Below, in pieces: positions 28,241-37,391 of a stretch of 45,041 nucleotides of DNA. Source of the DNA: Geitlerinema sp. S16 (GTDB lineage Bacteria; Cyanobacteriota; Cyanobacteriia; Cyanobacteriales; Geitlerinemataceae); assembly GCA_011390275.1 (NCBI GenBank), contig JAABST010000036.1:1-45041 (forward strand). The letters run 5' to 3'. The translations under genes were made by a program, and so were the position numbers. The first letter of the stretch is position 1; each line of letters opens with the position of its first letter. The notes below the pieces were generated by a model. The model did not search any database and was not told the DNA's origin. It saw only the letters and a program-made list of their open reading frames with translations.

Positions 28241-28460
28241 CTGCGTCATAGCGACGATCGACCCCTGCATCGTCGTGCCTTTACGGGCTTAGGTTTGGTG
28301 GAACCTGCGACGTTGCGGTTACACCACGTTTCTAGGGCGGTGCAGGGCAGCAGCTACGAGCCGAAGTGACGGTTCGATTTACACCCCAACGGTCACTTCA
28401 AAAACTTGGTTGGTTAAAGGAAGATATCGTGCTGTCTCCCTCGGGTGTATGGATATACAC
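28240..28460 (+). ncRNA. candidate structured RNA, family not identified
   Basis: This stretch has no plausible gene but several local stems: GCGACGAT/ATCGTCGT (28251-28258 with 28269-28276), AGGTT/AACCT (28291-28295 with 28302-28306) and GAAGTGAC/GTCACTTC (28363-28370 with 28392-28399). A weak A-rich/T-rich stem ending in six T lies at 28511-28543. Its base composition is GC-rich inside an otherwise AT-rich spacer. It does not show the hallmarks of RNase P RNA, tmRNA or SRP RNA. The strand is a guess based on the T tract. Confidence 0.35.
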
Positions 28461-28510
28461 TAACATTCGATAATCTTATTGCACTCATTAGTTTAACGAA
28501 CTTAATAATC

Positions 28511-28543
28511 GCAAAAAAAGAGCGATCGGCGCATCTTTTTTGC
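28511..28543 (+). terminator. possible terminator upstream of tRNA-Met
   Basis: GCAAAAAAAGA (28511-28521) can pair with TCTTTTTTGC (28534-28543), leaving a GC-rich loop that contains a GCGATCG core. The stem is AT-rich, so strength is doubtful. It would separate the upstream candidate RNA from the tRNA. Confidence 0.35.
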
Positions 28544-28549
28544 TAGAAT
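28544..28549 (+). promoter_or_regulatory. candidate -10 element for tRNA-Met
   Basis: TAGAAT lies 32 bases before the tRNA 5' end, a suitable distance for a short leader. No clear -35 was found. Confidence 0.35.
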
Positions 28550-28580
28550 AGTTAAGCGCTAGAAAAGTTAGGTGCAACAC

Positions 28581-28654
28581 GGCTCGGTAGCTCAGTTGGT
28601 TAGAGCAGGGGACTCATAAGCCCAAGGTCGCGTGTTCAAGTCACGCTCGAGCCA
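28581..28654 (+). tRNA. trnM: tRNA with CAU anticodon, probably elongator tRNA-Met
   Basis: A 74-nt cloverleaf. The acceptor stem is GGCTCGG/TCGAGCC (one G-T pair), with discriminator A at 28654 and no encoded CCA. The D stem GCTC/GAGC is perfect, and the T stem GCGTG/CACGC is perfect. The anticodon loop CTCATAA gives CAU. The anticodon stem has only its three central G-C pairs, with G-A and A-G at the two ends. The presence of a closed first acceptor pair excludes initiator tRNA. A tRNA-Ile2 (lysidine-modified CAU) cannot be ruled out from sequence alone. Confidence 0.9.
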
Positions 28655-28748
28655 TAAAATTCATGAATAAAGCCTGGTGTAAACTAAAGTTTGATGTAGA
28701 TAACGGTCAAACGGTTTCATTGTTCTAGGTCTGTATCCTCAAGAGTTC

Positions 28749-28877
28749 TAGGGCGTGTCATCAATTAATCGTAGAACCCTTATCGGGCAAGCTGTTGAAC
28801 GCCCGCCCCAACAAAAAAGCTAGGGGCTGTAACCCTTGCTGGGTAAGCGCTAGAAACTTAATTGATGACAGCCCCTA
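28749..28877. repeat. dispersed 130-bp TA-flanked inverted-repeat element, copy 3
   Basis: 129 bp, nearly identical to copy 1 (about three differences), with the same terminal repeats and TA ends. It lies 13 bases beyond the stop codon of the ATPase gene on the minus strand and about 95 bases after the tRNA on the plus strand. Confidence 0.88.
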
Positions 28878-28890
28878 GGTTTACGCTTGT

Positions 28891-31197
28891 CTAGACCTCC
28901 GTAGCATAGACGAGCTGTTCGGATAGTTCCGCTTCTGTGTCTAGCACTGCGATCGGCTGTGATCCTCGTGCCAGATCGTAGACAAGACTGACGGCGCGAT
29001 CTTCGTCGATACCGTGAAACTGTGCGACGGTCTCTTGGACGAGCTGTTCGATCGCCATGCACTGCTGATTCACAACGCGATCGGTCATAAACTCCGCAAC
29101 GGCCTTGATCGACGGAAAGTCATTGGGGATCGTACTGGGCTGCATCTCAAAAAAGCCGAACTGTTGCAGCAGCGTGCAATGTTTGAGCAGTTCGGTTTCA
29201 CGCATCAACGCTTGGAGGCGCAGCAGATCGGGAGTGCTATCGCCGACGACCAGATCGCCGGACAGCGCGTCATTGACCAGGGCGTGATAGGTCACGAGGT
29301 AGTGGACAGAGGCCAGGTCGGGGATGAGATGCTGATGGTGATCGTCCTGAAATAGATCTTGATAGAGCTGGTAACCACGATTGCTGGAGACGCCGAGACT
29401 CTCGGCGCGGATCAGACGCAGGGCGGTACAGCGATCGGCGGCGAGGGCATCTTTGCAGGCTTTAAGAACGTTATAGAGTTTGACCAGGTTGACATCTTCC
29501 GACCAGATGACACCGACTTTTTCGCCCGTGATGGGCGATCGATAGCTGATGGAGTAGCTGGCGTAGGTGCGACTTTGCAGGACGCGCGATCGCACATCCG
29601 CGATTTCCAGCACGTCCAGCACTTCCGCCAACATCTGGATCAGCTCCGGCGTAGCGTACTGGCGAATTTTTTCGACTCGCGCTTGAGTTTGGTTGAATTT
29701 TTTGAGCCAGACCAGCTTGAAGGCGGCGCGGGGATCGGCTTCGGCGTTGCGGCTTGCGGGCGCGATCGGAGTGCGGACGGGCGGGTCGGCAGCGATCGCA
29801 TCGGGAATGATTTCGACGTCGATGATCGCGTCACGATCGCGGGACGATTGACGGTTGGATGAGGGCGCGGCGGCCGAATCCAGTTCGATCGAAGCGTGGC
29901 CGAGGTCTCCCGTGGCGATTTCAGTCGTTTCGATCGCCTCTAAATTCTGCGAGGTTTCGAGCGGCTGCGAACTTTGGGACGTGGGAACAAAAGCCGTCGT
30001 ATCGCTGCCCGTCAGCGCGGCGCGGGTTTGACCGGATTTGACCAGCGGCTGTGGGTTGCGTTGGCGCTCATCGAGGTCGTTTTGCAACAGTGCAATTTTT
30101 GTTTCTTGAAATAACCGCCGACCCAGGATCAACGTGTTGCGTGGTCGGGTTTTGCCGCCGGGAAATTTTTCGTCGAGGTGATGGCGGTGCAGCGGATAGA
30201 TCGGCGATTCGGGCTGCGGTCGCGCTTGGTAGTGCAGCAGGTAAAGACGGCTCGCCCACAGCGCTTCCGCCTGATCGAGACCGATTTGTTTGAGCTTGAG
30301 AAAGTTGTCGATCCGATCGCGATCGGTTTGGGGAATGCGATCGCAATTTTGCCGCCAGGTATCGGTAATGATGCTGATCAGAACGAGAAAATTCTTCAGC
30401 TTTTGGGTATGAATAATCGCATTGACGCGAAAGAGTGCTTCGATATCGAGCTGACCGTCGCGGTTGCGAGCAATGTTATCGAGCTGATCAAAACAAAGAA
30501 CGATCGGCTGGGTTTCGACGGCAATCCGGCCAAAGTTCGCCATCATTTTTTGTGCTGCCTCTTCGGTATCGATGCACGATCGCACCCCCAAACGTCGCAG
30601 CGTCTCATCATCAAGGTCATCGCCGCGCAACCATTCGCACGCTTCCGAGTAGGTTCGCTTGTCGGTTAGGCTAAACAGCACGCCGAAAAATTCCTGGGCG
30701 TTGTAAATCCCCGACGGATACGACTCCAGTAGCTTACGGACAAACACCTGCCGCTCGCCGCGCAGCCGATCGATCATCGATCGTTGCTTAAACGCCTTCA
30801 TCCCCTGTAGCCAGAGCAAAAGCTGCGATTCGTCCCGTCCTTCCGGGGTTTCGAGCAAACTATCGACGGTGTAGCGCAAAATATGCCGCCAGATATAATC
30901 GCTCGCTGTGAACGGCTCGATGTAGGCGAAAAAGGCTTTCGGGTTGAGTTTTCGCTTAATGCGACCGAGCAGGTAGGTTTTGCCGGAGCCGGTTTCACCG
31001 TCGAGGATGGCGGTTCGGGTGCGCCGATCGACCGTCACGCGATCAAGAATGGCTTCGAGTTCGTTGATCGTTTCCGCATGAATCGAATCGACCGTCAGAT
31101 CTGGGTTTTGCTCCTCCTGCCAAAAATTCCCTGACCAGAACGTTTCAGTATCGAAGGGGTTGGGGTCGCGCTGAATGATGCGATCGATCGAAAGCAT
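28891..31197 (-). CDS. large P-loop ATPase of unknown function
   Basis: A 768-residue protein. The N-terminal half is an AAA+/STAND-like ATPase: Walker A GETGSGKT at 67-74, Walker B PIVLCFDQLDN at 231-241, and a sensor-like strand LVLISIITDTW at 271-281. The placement of the P-loop after 'HAETINELEAILDRV' recalls Orc/Cdc6-like or Pgl/Brx-type ATPases. An acidic, low-complexity Ser/Thr/Ala linker (about 395-480) separates it from a C-terminal half (about 490-768) with no motif I recognise, including SRVLQSRTYASYSISYRSPITGEKVGVIWSEDVN. No membrane segment or signal is present. Upstream on the same strand, 184 bases away, is a multi-winged-helix gene that may be its partner. DNA transaction, defence or regulation are all possible. 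I do not assign a function. Confidence 0.8.
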   Translation of the reverse strand: MLSIDRIIQRDPNPFDTETFWSGNFWQEEQNPDLTVDSIHAETINELEAILDRVTVDRRTRTAILDGETGSGKTYLLGRIKRKLNPKAFFAYIEPFTASDYIWRHILRYTVDSLLETPEGRDESQLLLWLQGMKAFKQRSMIDRLRGERQVFVRKLLESYPSGIYNAQEFFGVLFSLTDKRTYSEACEWLRGDDLDDETLRRLGVRSCIDTEEAAQKMMANFGRIAVETQPIVLCFDQLDNIARNRDGQLDIEALFRVNAIIHTQKLKNFLVLISIITDTWRQNCDRIPQTDRDRIDNFLKLKQIGLDQAEALWASRLYLLHYQARPQPESPIYPLHRHHLDEKFPGGKTRPRNTLILGRRLFQETKIALLQNDLDERQRNPQPLVKSGQTRAALTGSDTTAFVPTSQSSQPLETSQNLEAIETTEIATGDLGHASIELDSAAAPSSNRQSSRDRDAIIDVEIIPDAIAADPPVRTPIAPASRNAEADPRAAFKLVWLKKFNQTQARVEKIRQYATPELIQMLAEVLDVLEIADVRSRVLQSRTYASYSISYRSPITGEKVGVIWSEDVNLVKLYNVLKACKDALAADRCTALRLIRAESLGVSSNRGYQLYQDLFQDDHHQHLIPDLASVHYLVTYHALVNDALSGDLVVGDSTPDLLRLQALMRETELLKHCTLLQQFGFFEMQPSTIPNDFPSIKAVAEFMTDRVVNQQCMAIEQLVQETVAQFHGIDEDRAVSLVYDLARGSQPIAVLDTEAELSEQLVYATEV

Positions 31198-31381
31198 GGC
31201 GGGAAGGGGTAAGTAGCGAGGGGGTACGGAAGGGAGAATTCGAGAAGTTAGACGGTGCGGTCAACGTTTGTATCGCTGGGCGTTTTGTATCTCCAAGTGA
31301 CTGGGCGATTGAACAAACTTAGAGAGAGATTGAGCCGGGAGACCTTCGGTTCATGATGATCAATGGTAAAAAACGACGTCG

Positions 31382-32332
31382 CTAGACACGAATCAGGAAG
31401 AAGAGCGGGCCGCCGATGTCTTGCGTAATGCCAGCGTTGACCTGTTCGGCGGTATAGTGAGCGGCTTCTTGGAGCGAGCTGAGTTCGATGCGATCTGCTC
31501 GCTGAAGGGCGTAGAGTGCGCGATCGAGCGTGTCGCGATCCATCGCGGTTTGCAGGCGATCGCGTAGGTAGTAGATCGGCAGGTAGTTATTGGTGTTGTA
31601 TTCGCGATCAAGCTGGGCAATGAGATTGTAGAGTTGATCGCCTGTGATCGGTGGTTGAGGGCTTGAATTTTGCGCTGTGGTCTCGCCTGACGAAGTCGCG
31701 AAGGTTTTTTCTGGAGGGCGATCAACGGCTGAAGGCGACGACTCGCGCAATGGTTCCGATGACGGTTCGAGAACGTCGGCGGGGTTGGCAACAATCGGCG
31801 ATCGCGAAGTTTTCGCCTCGGGTGAGTGGGTCTGAAATTTGCGAAGAAAGCGCAGATATTCCGAGAGATGATCGAGGCTGAGTTCTAAGGCCGTGCCGCT
31901 AGGAGAGAATTCCTCGCGTAAATAATCCAAACCGCGTTGGGTGAGCCACACCGTTTCGATCTTGGTTTTTTCCGATTTAATGAAACCTCGATCGAGGGAT
32001 CGCTCGATCGCCGCCTGGAGCCGATCGCCCGCCAGTGGCACGTCTTTAACCTCGACGCTCCCGTCACGACCGGCCTGCAACAGCGTAATTTCATCCTCCG
32101 ATACCGGTAAGCGCTGCGTGTCGAGCTTGAGCAGCGCCCGCCCCGCTGGAGCCAGACGAAATCGCGTCACCTGCTCATCGCAGTCCACTAAACCTCGATC
32201 GCGCAAAACCCGACACAAACTATCTCGCTCGGATGCTTTCGTGCGCAAATTCGGCTTAATGGACGCGATCGGAGCCTGGTAATCCGGTGAGCCTAAAAGC
32301 TTTAGGACAAATTTTAATTCTCGCGAGTCCAT
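31382..32332 (-). CDS. protein with several winged-helix-like domains, function unknown
   Basis: A 316-residue protein from ATG 32332 (the frame itself opens at a TTG). The N-terminus 'MDSRELKFVLKLLGSPDYQ..RDSLCRVLRDRGLVDCDEQVTRFRLAPAGRALL' looks like a first winged helix (about 1-70). A second is suggested by 'LQAAIERSLDRGFIKSEKTKIETVWLTQRGLDYLREEF' (about 90-150). A Pro/Ser-rich linker (about 170-230) follows. A third lies at the C-terminus: 'QLYNLIAQLDREYNTNNYLPIYYLRDRLQ..LDRALYALQRADRIELSSL', ending GGPLFFLIRV. The pattern suggests DNA binding or an adaptor role. It precedes the ATPase gene in the same orientation, which suggests they work together. The domain assignment is by eye. Confidence 0.65.
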   Translation of the reverse strand: MDSRELKFVLKLLGSPDYQAPIASIKPNLRTKASERDSLCRVLRDRGLVDCDEQVTRFRLAPAGRALLKLDTQRLPVSEDEITLLQAGRDGSVEVKDVPLAGDRLQAAIERSLDRGFIKSEKTKIETVWLTQRGLDYLREEFSPSGTALELSLDHLSEYLRFLRKFQTHSPEAKTSRSPIVANPADVLEPSSEPLRESSPSAVDRPPEKTFATSSGETTAQNSSPQPPITGDQLYNLIAQLDREYNTNNYLPIYYLRDRLQTAMDRDTLDRALYALQRADRIELSSLQEAAHYTAEQVNAGITQDIGGPLFFLIRV

Positions 32333-32458
32333 AGTGTTGGCCAAGCAGTGGACGGTAACGATGTTCAAGCGAACCAGAACAATTCAGGCGAATCGATCGC
32401 CCGTCACTCTAGCTTAAACCCTGAATCGATGGATGAATGGTTGACATGCCCTCAGACC

Positions 32459-33961
32459 TCAGACTCTCTCCGTCACAATCCGACCGGCGAGATCCTCCAC
32501 CGTAACGCCCTGCACGAAAGCCAGTGCCGCCCCTGTAGCTCGAACGCGCAGAGTCACACCGAGACCCGAAATCAGCGACGGCTCTAGAACGAGTTCGGCA
32601 GCGGTCAGCCCTAAACCCAATTCGATTTCCTCTCCATCTTCGACGCTAAAATCCGTGATGATATCGGCAAAGTTTCGATCGGGCAACTCATCCCCCGCCC
32701 CGATAATGTAGCGATCGCGCCCTGGGCCACCCGTTAAGACATCCTTACCCCGATCGCCCGATAGGACATCGTCCCCCGCGCCGCCCGACAGCGTATCCGA
32801 ATCTTGCCCCCCAAACAACGTATCAGACCCATCCCCCCCATCGAGCGCATCCGCCTGACGGTTGCCGTACAAAATATCGTCTCCGGCCTCGCCAAACAGC
32901 AGATCGCTATCGCTGCCACCGATCAAGATATCGTTACCCGCGCCGCCTCGTAGACTGTCGTTGCCTTGGTTGCCCGCGAGGGTGTCATTGCGGGTTGTGC
33001 CGGTTTCGATCGTGTTGCCCGCATTGGCAAGAGCCAGCGTCTCGTTAATGAAACCGAGATAGGCCGAAACCCGCGTATCAACAAAGAATTCGCCGAAACT
33101 GGAATTATTGCTTTGAAAACCGGTGAAATCAACGCGATCAATCGCCGGATCGAGACCATAGGACGAAATCCCGACGATCGCATTGTTAATCAAGGCTGGA
33201 CTGCCCGAATCGCCCGAACTCGCCGCCACTTCAGCCGCCCCAAGTCCGAGATCGACAATCCCAAATTGCTGGCCAAAAGCGTCATTGGTGGGATTGCCGT
33301 TATCGAAATCGTAGGCGAGCTGCGTTCCAGGAACCACCGGGAGCGGAACCGCGATATCGGGACGGCTGGCGAAAATGTCGCTAACGGCATCGTAACGATT
33401 GAGTCCAGCACGCTTGATTCGATTCGGATCGTCCGCTGGGTTGACTTCACCGGTAAAACCACTCGCTTGGATGCCGTAACCCACCCGCAGGAAGTTTTGC
33501 CCGACTTCGTTGCTCTCGCCATAAAGCTGATAGCGCTCGGCAGCGTCCGGGGCCTGGGCTGCTAGCTCGATAATGGCGATGTCGTTGTTCATCGCGGAGT
33601 CATTAGTCCAGACCGGATGAATCGTAATCGCCTTGATGTCGCTACGGGTGATGCGCCCGTCGGGTAAGTCAAAGACGATCGAGAGTCCCTGCGGATCGGG
33701 GTTGAGGTTGGGTGTGCCGTCGGCGTTGTTGAAACAATGAGCCGCCGTGAGGATGTGGCGACCGTTGTAGATCAGTCCGCCGCTACAGCTAATTACCCCA
33801 TCACGACTCAGACCCACGACCCCAGTAAACTGATTGGCCGGAACGCGATAGTTCACATCATTTGGATCGGTTTGCGGGATCGAAATGCGTGGATAGGGTG
33901 TCTGCTGGATGGGGATGAGTTCCGATGCCGGAATGGCGGAAACAGAGATGGGGGAAGGCAT
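32459..33961 (-). CDS. trypsin-like serine protease with RTX calcium-binding repeats
   Basis: A 500-residue protein with a chymotrypsin-fold protease (about 40-310) followed by RTX nonapeptide repeats (about 318-430, GGxGxDxLx pattern such as GGAGNDILIGG and GGAGDDVLSGD). The catalytic triad is complete: His75 in LTAAHC, Asp127 in NNDIAIIEL and Ser252 in SSGDSGSP. No N-terminal Sec signal is seen. RTX repeats with a C-terminal tail point to type I secretion, with folding on calcium binding outside the cell. No ABC/HlyD exporter genes are adjacent. The start is the ATG at 33961. Substrate is unknown. It is probably a single-gene unit on the minus strand. Confidence 0.92.
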   Translation of the reverse strand: MPSPISVSAIPASELIPIQQTPYPRISIPQTDPNDVNYRVPANQFTGVVGLSRDGVISCSGGLIYNGRHILTAAHCFNNADGTPNLNPDPQGLSIVFDLPDGRITRSDIKAITIHPVWTNDSAMNNDIAIIELAAQAPDAAERYQLYGESNEVGQNFLRVGYGIQASGFTGEVNPADDPNRIKRAGLNRYDAVSDIFASRPDIAVPLPVVPGTQLAYDFDNGNPTNDAFGQQFGIVDLGLGAAEVAASSGDSGSPALINNAIVGISSYGLDPAIDRVDFTGFQSNNSSFGEFFVDTRVSAYLGFINETLALANAGNTIETGTTRNDTLAGNQGNDSLRGGAGNDILIGGSDSDLLFGEAGDDILYGNRQADALDGGDGSDTLFGGQDSDTLSGGAGDDVLSGDRGKDVLTGGPGRDRYIIGAGDELPDRNFADIITDFSVEDGEEIELGLGLTAAELVLEPSLISGLGVTLRVRATGAALAFVQGVTVEDLAGRIVTERV

Positions 33962-34086
33962 GGTGTTGGGAGCGACGGGCAGTGAAGTGGGGGGTCAGTG
34001 TGACGGTGCGTTCAGGGTTACGTTGCTGCGATCGGCCACACCCCTGCTATACCAACAGACTGACAATCGCGTCGTGAGTTCCGAGT

Positions 34087-35016
34087 TCACTGCGCGGCTT
34101 TGTAAAGTAGCTTGGCTAGCTTCAGTAGTTTTGCTTTCTCAAAGGTTTGCGTCAAGATTTCCGCTGCCGATCGCAGATCCTGTTTGACGATCGCGATGGT
34201 GTCCCATTCATCGGTCTCAATTTCCGCCAGCTTGACCAAACTAGGACTCGGTGACACCGTAGCGCTGGAATTTCTTGCGAGGGTTTGACTGGCTTCGCGT
34301 AGCTCCCGGATCGCGAACGGAGCGAGGATAGTGTAGGGGTTATGGGTGTTGGCGATCGCGCGATCGACCGCTGCGACTAACCCTTGCCAGCTTTCGTTGG
34401 CTGCGCCAATCTCATCAAGGTGGTTACAAAAGGTCGCTAATCGTTGGCGTGTCTCGGTGCTGTCGGGCTTCCGAAATACGGTGAGCATTTGCTTCAGCGC
34501 TTCGGTCACCTGATCGACAAAATCGGAGGGCAGATTCGATGCTTTACTGGACTTCGCTGGCCGCGCGATCGCAGTTGTTGGCGCGTTGACCGGCTCTCCG
34601 CCCGCCAGCAGATACTCCAAGTGACTTTTGAGGTTTCCGAACAGTGGTTCGATGTCTTCTAAAACTTTGTTGGCATCCTCATCCCGCAGACCAAAGGGAC
34701 CCTGGAGCATTTCGAGCAGGTCGCGCAGGGCATCGAGTCCTTTAAGAAAGAGGCTTTCGAGCTTTTGATCGATCGGTAGTTCGGTGTTGTCTTTGAGGAT
34801 TTTGAAGTAATCTTCGAGGCGGTGCGACACTTTTTGAATGCTGCTAAAGCCCAGCATCGCCGCGCCCCCTTTGACGGAGTGGGCGGCGCGAAACATCTCG
34901 TTAATCTGCTCGTTGTCTTGCATGGTGGCCTGCAAGTTGAGCAAGCCTTTTTCGAGGGTGTCGAGATGCTCTTTGCCTTCTTCGATAAAGAAGCGAATGA
35001 TTTCTTCAGAAGCCAC
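34087..35016 (-). CDS. stand-alone Hpt phosphotransfer protein
   Basis: A 309-residue protein. The N-terminal about 110 residues are a histidine phosphotransfer domain with the phosphorylatable His46 in FRAAHSVKGGAAMLGF, the same pattern as CheA and PilL P1 domains. Residues about 110-150 continue helical. A Ser/Ala-rich linker (about 145-170) and a second helical region (about 170-309) have no identifiable kinase, CheW or receiver domain. It likely relays phosphate between a hybrid kinase and a response regulator encoded elsewhere, for instance in phototaxis or pilus control. The start is the ATG at 35016 (MASEEIIRFF). Confidence 0.87.
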   Translation of the reverse strand: MASEEIIRFFIEEGKEHLDTLEKGLLNLQATMQDNEQINEMFRAAHSVKGGAAMLGFSSIQKVSHRLEDYFKILKDNTELPIDQKLESLFLKGLDALRDLLEMLQGPFGLRDEDANKVLEDIEPLFGNLKSHLEYLLAGGEPVNAPTTAIARPAKSSKASNLPSDFVDQVTEALKQMLTVFRKPDSTETRQRLATFCNHLDEIGAANESWQGLVAAVDRAIANTHNPYTILAPFAIRELREASQTLARNSSATVSPSPSLVKLAEIETDEWDTIAIVKQDLRSAAEILTQTFEKAKLLKLAKLLYKAAQ

Positions 35017-35364
35017 GGGGCAAACTCCGAGGGTGAGGTTAGCGGGAGCGCGTCGATCGATTGCGCGTCGATTTCTATTCTAGGCGACGATGAATCGGGG
35101 CGATCGTGGCTTGAGGATTATGCGCCCCACTCTGCTGCACCACCTCACACATCATGGGAAAAATCAAAAATATCTATGAGCACTGAGCGGATTTCGTATG
35201 ACTATATTCATCCAGGACTTCTAACCCATTTTGCGTAAGTTCTGAGACATTTACAGCCTTAAACGATAAGCGATCAAAGCCCCAGAAAATACGAAGATTT
35301 GCTGGGGCTTTAATGGGTATGATGTTGCGATCACAAGGCTTGGAGGAATCAAGCCCGCTGCGAT
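35017..35364. other. intergenic region between Hpt gene and ftsH
   Basis: 348 bases between two minus-strand genes. It contains the ftsH hairpin described separately and, nearer the Hpt gene, presumably its promoter. No gene was recognised. A frame over 34822-35238 on the plus strand shadows the Hpt gene. Confidence 0.4.
35276..35311 (-). terminator. probable terminator of ftsH
   Basis: AAAGCCCCAG (35276-35285) pairs perfectly with CTGGGGCTTT (35302-35311) around a 16-nt loop. The stem ends in TTT on either strand, so it may work both ways. It lies 54 bases beyond the ftsH stop codon. Confidence 0.65.
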
Positions 35365-37209
35365 CTAGGCGATCGCTGCCATCTTGACATCGCTAGTTGC
35401 AAGCAAATCTTGCAGCTCTTCCGCATCGACCGTTTCTTTTTCGATGAGGATTTCGGCTAGCTTGTCGAGTACCGCGCGGTTTTCCACCAGCACCGCTTTC
35501 GCACGCTTGTAGGCCACGGCCACGAGCTTACCGACTTCTTCGTCGATCGTCGCTGCCGTTTCTTCCGAGAAATCACGCTCGGCGGCAATGTCGCGACCCA
35601 GGAACATATTGCCCTGCTGACGACCCAGAGCCACCTGACCGAGACGCTCGCTCATCCCGAAGCGGGTCACCATTTGGCGAGCCACATTCGCGACTTGTTG
35701 AAGGTCGTTCGATGCGCCCGTGGTGACTTCTTCGTCACCGTAGACGATTTCTTCCGCAAGACGACCACCGAGAGCGACCGCCATTTGGTTTTGCAGGTAC
35801 GATCGCGAGTACAGGCCGGAATCCATCCGTTCTTCACTCGGTGTGAACCAGGTCAAACCACCAGCAGCACCGCGAGGGATAATGCTGATTTTTTGCACGG
35901 GGTCATAATCCGGCATCAGCGCACCAACGAGGGCGTGACCGGCTTCATGGTAGGCCACCAGCTCTTTACGCTTCTGGCTCATGACGCGGTCTTTCTTCTC
36001 AGGACCCGCCAAGACACGATCAATCGCGTCGTTGATTTCGTCCATTGCGATTTCCGTCAGGCTGCGACGAGCGGCGAGAATGGCCGCTTCGTTGAGCAGG
36101 TTGGACAGATCCGCGCCGGTAAAACCAGGGGTACGACGGGCGATCTTGTCGAGATCGACATCTTTCGAGAGCGATTTACCGCGAGCATGGACGTTAAGGA
36201 TTTCCAGGCGACCGGCATAGTCGGGGCGATCGACCACCACTTGGCGATCGAAACGACCGGGACGCATCAGCGCTGAATCCAGCACGTCGGGGCGGTTGGT
36301 AGCAGCCACGAGGATTATCCCCGTGTTGCCTTCAAACCCATCCATCTCGGTGAGGAGCTGGTTCAGGGTTTGCTCACGTTCGTCGTTACCACCGCCAAGA
36401 CCGGCTCCACGCTGACGACCGACGGCGTCGATCTCATCGATGAAGACGATACAGGGGGCGTTCTGCTTGGCTTGCTCGAACAGGTCACGGACGCGAGACG
36501 CACCGACACCGACGAACATTTCGACGAATTCCGAACCGGAGATGCTGAAGAACGGCACACCCGCTTCACCGGCAACAGCTTTCGCGAGCAGGGTTTTACC
36601 CGTACCCGGAGGGCCAACGAGCAGCACGCCTTTAGGAATCTTTGCGCCGACAGCGGTGAAACGATCGGCATTTTTCAGGAAGTCCACAACCTCCGTTAGT
36701 TCAAGCTTGGCTTGCTCGATACCGGCCACGTCGCCAAACGTGACTTGGGTTTGGGGTTCCATTTGGACGCGAGCCTTGGATTTACCAAAGTTCATCGCCG
36801 GATTTCCCGGACCGCCTTGAGCACGACGCAGCAGGAAGAACAAACCGACCAGCAGCAAAATCGGGAAGAAGAGGCTGCTCAGAACCCGGAAGGCTGTACC
36901 TTCGGTCGAGGGCGGCTGAACGCGCACGTCTAGGTCATTGTTCGTCAAAATCTGGATTAACTGCGGATCGTTCGGCAAGTTGACTTCAACTTTGCTTTGA
37001 CCGTCCGGATCGGTATAGGTCGCCATCGAGCGATCGGAGCTGATGTTGACGTAACCTTCGATTTGACCGCTTTCGACTGCGCGAATAAATTCGCTGTACT
37101 TCACGGTTTTAGCCATTTGTGGCTGTTGATCGAAAAAGGCCGTACCGAGTGCGATCGCGACGATCGCGAGAAGAGCGTACAGCCCTGCGTTTCTCCACCG
37201 TTTATTCAC
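35365..37209 (-). CDS. ftsH: ATP-dependent zinc metalloprotease FtsH (FtsH3-like)
   Basis: A 614-residue membrane AAA+ protease that degrades damaged thylakoid and membrane proteins. Two N-terminal membrane helices (about 9-26 and 108-128) flank a lumenal domain. The AAA module has Walker A GPPGTGKT, Walker [13 protein letters not shown], the second region of homology [20 protein letters not shown], and a zinc site HEAGH. The C-terminal half carries [25 protein letters not shown]. The N-terminus [27 protein letters not shown] closely fits the FtsH3-type subunit of Synechocystis (slr1604), which pairs with FtsH2 (PSII repair) or FtsH1. That subtype call is from memory of the family. The ATG at 37209 is clear, and the gene appears single. 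Confidence 0.97.
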   Translation of the reverse strand: MNKRWRNAGLYALLAIVAIALGTAFFDQQPQMAKTVKYSEFIRAVESGQIEGYVNISSDRSMATYTDPDGQSKVEVNLPNDPQLIQILTNNDLDVRVQPPSTEGTAFRVLSSLFFPILLLVGLFFLLRRAQGGPGNPAMNFGKSKARVQMEPQTQVTFGDVAGIEQAKLELTEVVDFLKNADRFTAVGAKIPKGVLLVGPPGTGKTLLAKAVAGEAGVPFFSISGSEFVEMFVGVGASRVRDLFEQAKQNAPCIVFIDEIDAVGRQRGAGLGGGNDEREQTLNQLLTEMDGFEGNTGIILVAATNRPDVLDSALMRPGRFDRQVVVDRPDYAGRLEILNVHARGKSLSKDVDLDKIARRTPGFTGADLSNLLNEAAILAARRSLTEIAMDEINDAIDRVLAGPEKKDRVMSQKRKELVAYHEAGHALVGALMPDYDPVQKISIIPRGAAGGLTWFTPSEERMDSGLYSRSYLQNQMAVALGGRLAEEIVYGDEEVTTGASNDLQQVANVARQMVTRFGMSERLGQVALGRQQGNMFLGRDIAAERDFSEETAATIDEEVGKLVAVAYKRAKAVLVENRAVLDKLAEILIEKETVDAEELQDLLATSDVKMAAIA

Positions 37210-37391
37210 CGGCGTGTTTCCTCCTAGTTGCGTTCGACGGTTCGCGCAATCTTAGCGACGCTTGCGCCTACGGAATTCTGGTTTATGAATTCTTTTGTTA
37301 ACTAATATTAACCTTTTCGTGGAATTCCCGCCAGAGAGCCAGCGTTAAACCTGCCAAGAGACACGACTAAAATTATGTCTATCTTAGGGTG

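Noticed and set aside
28240..28460. Short protein-coding gene in the hpnH-tRNA spacer
   Set aside because: Frames on both strands lack starts with ribosome sites and are broken by stops within 30-55 codons, so an RNA interpretation is preferred.
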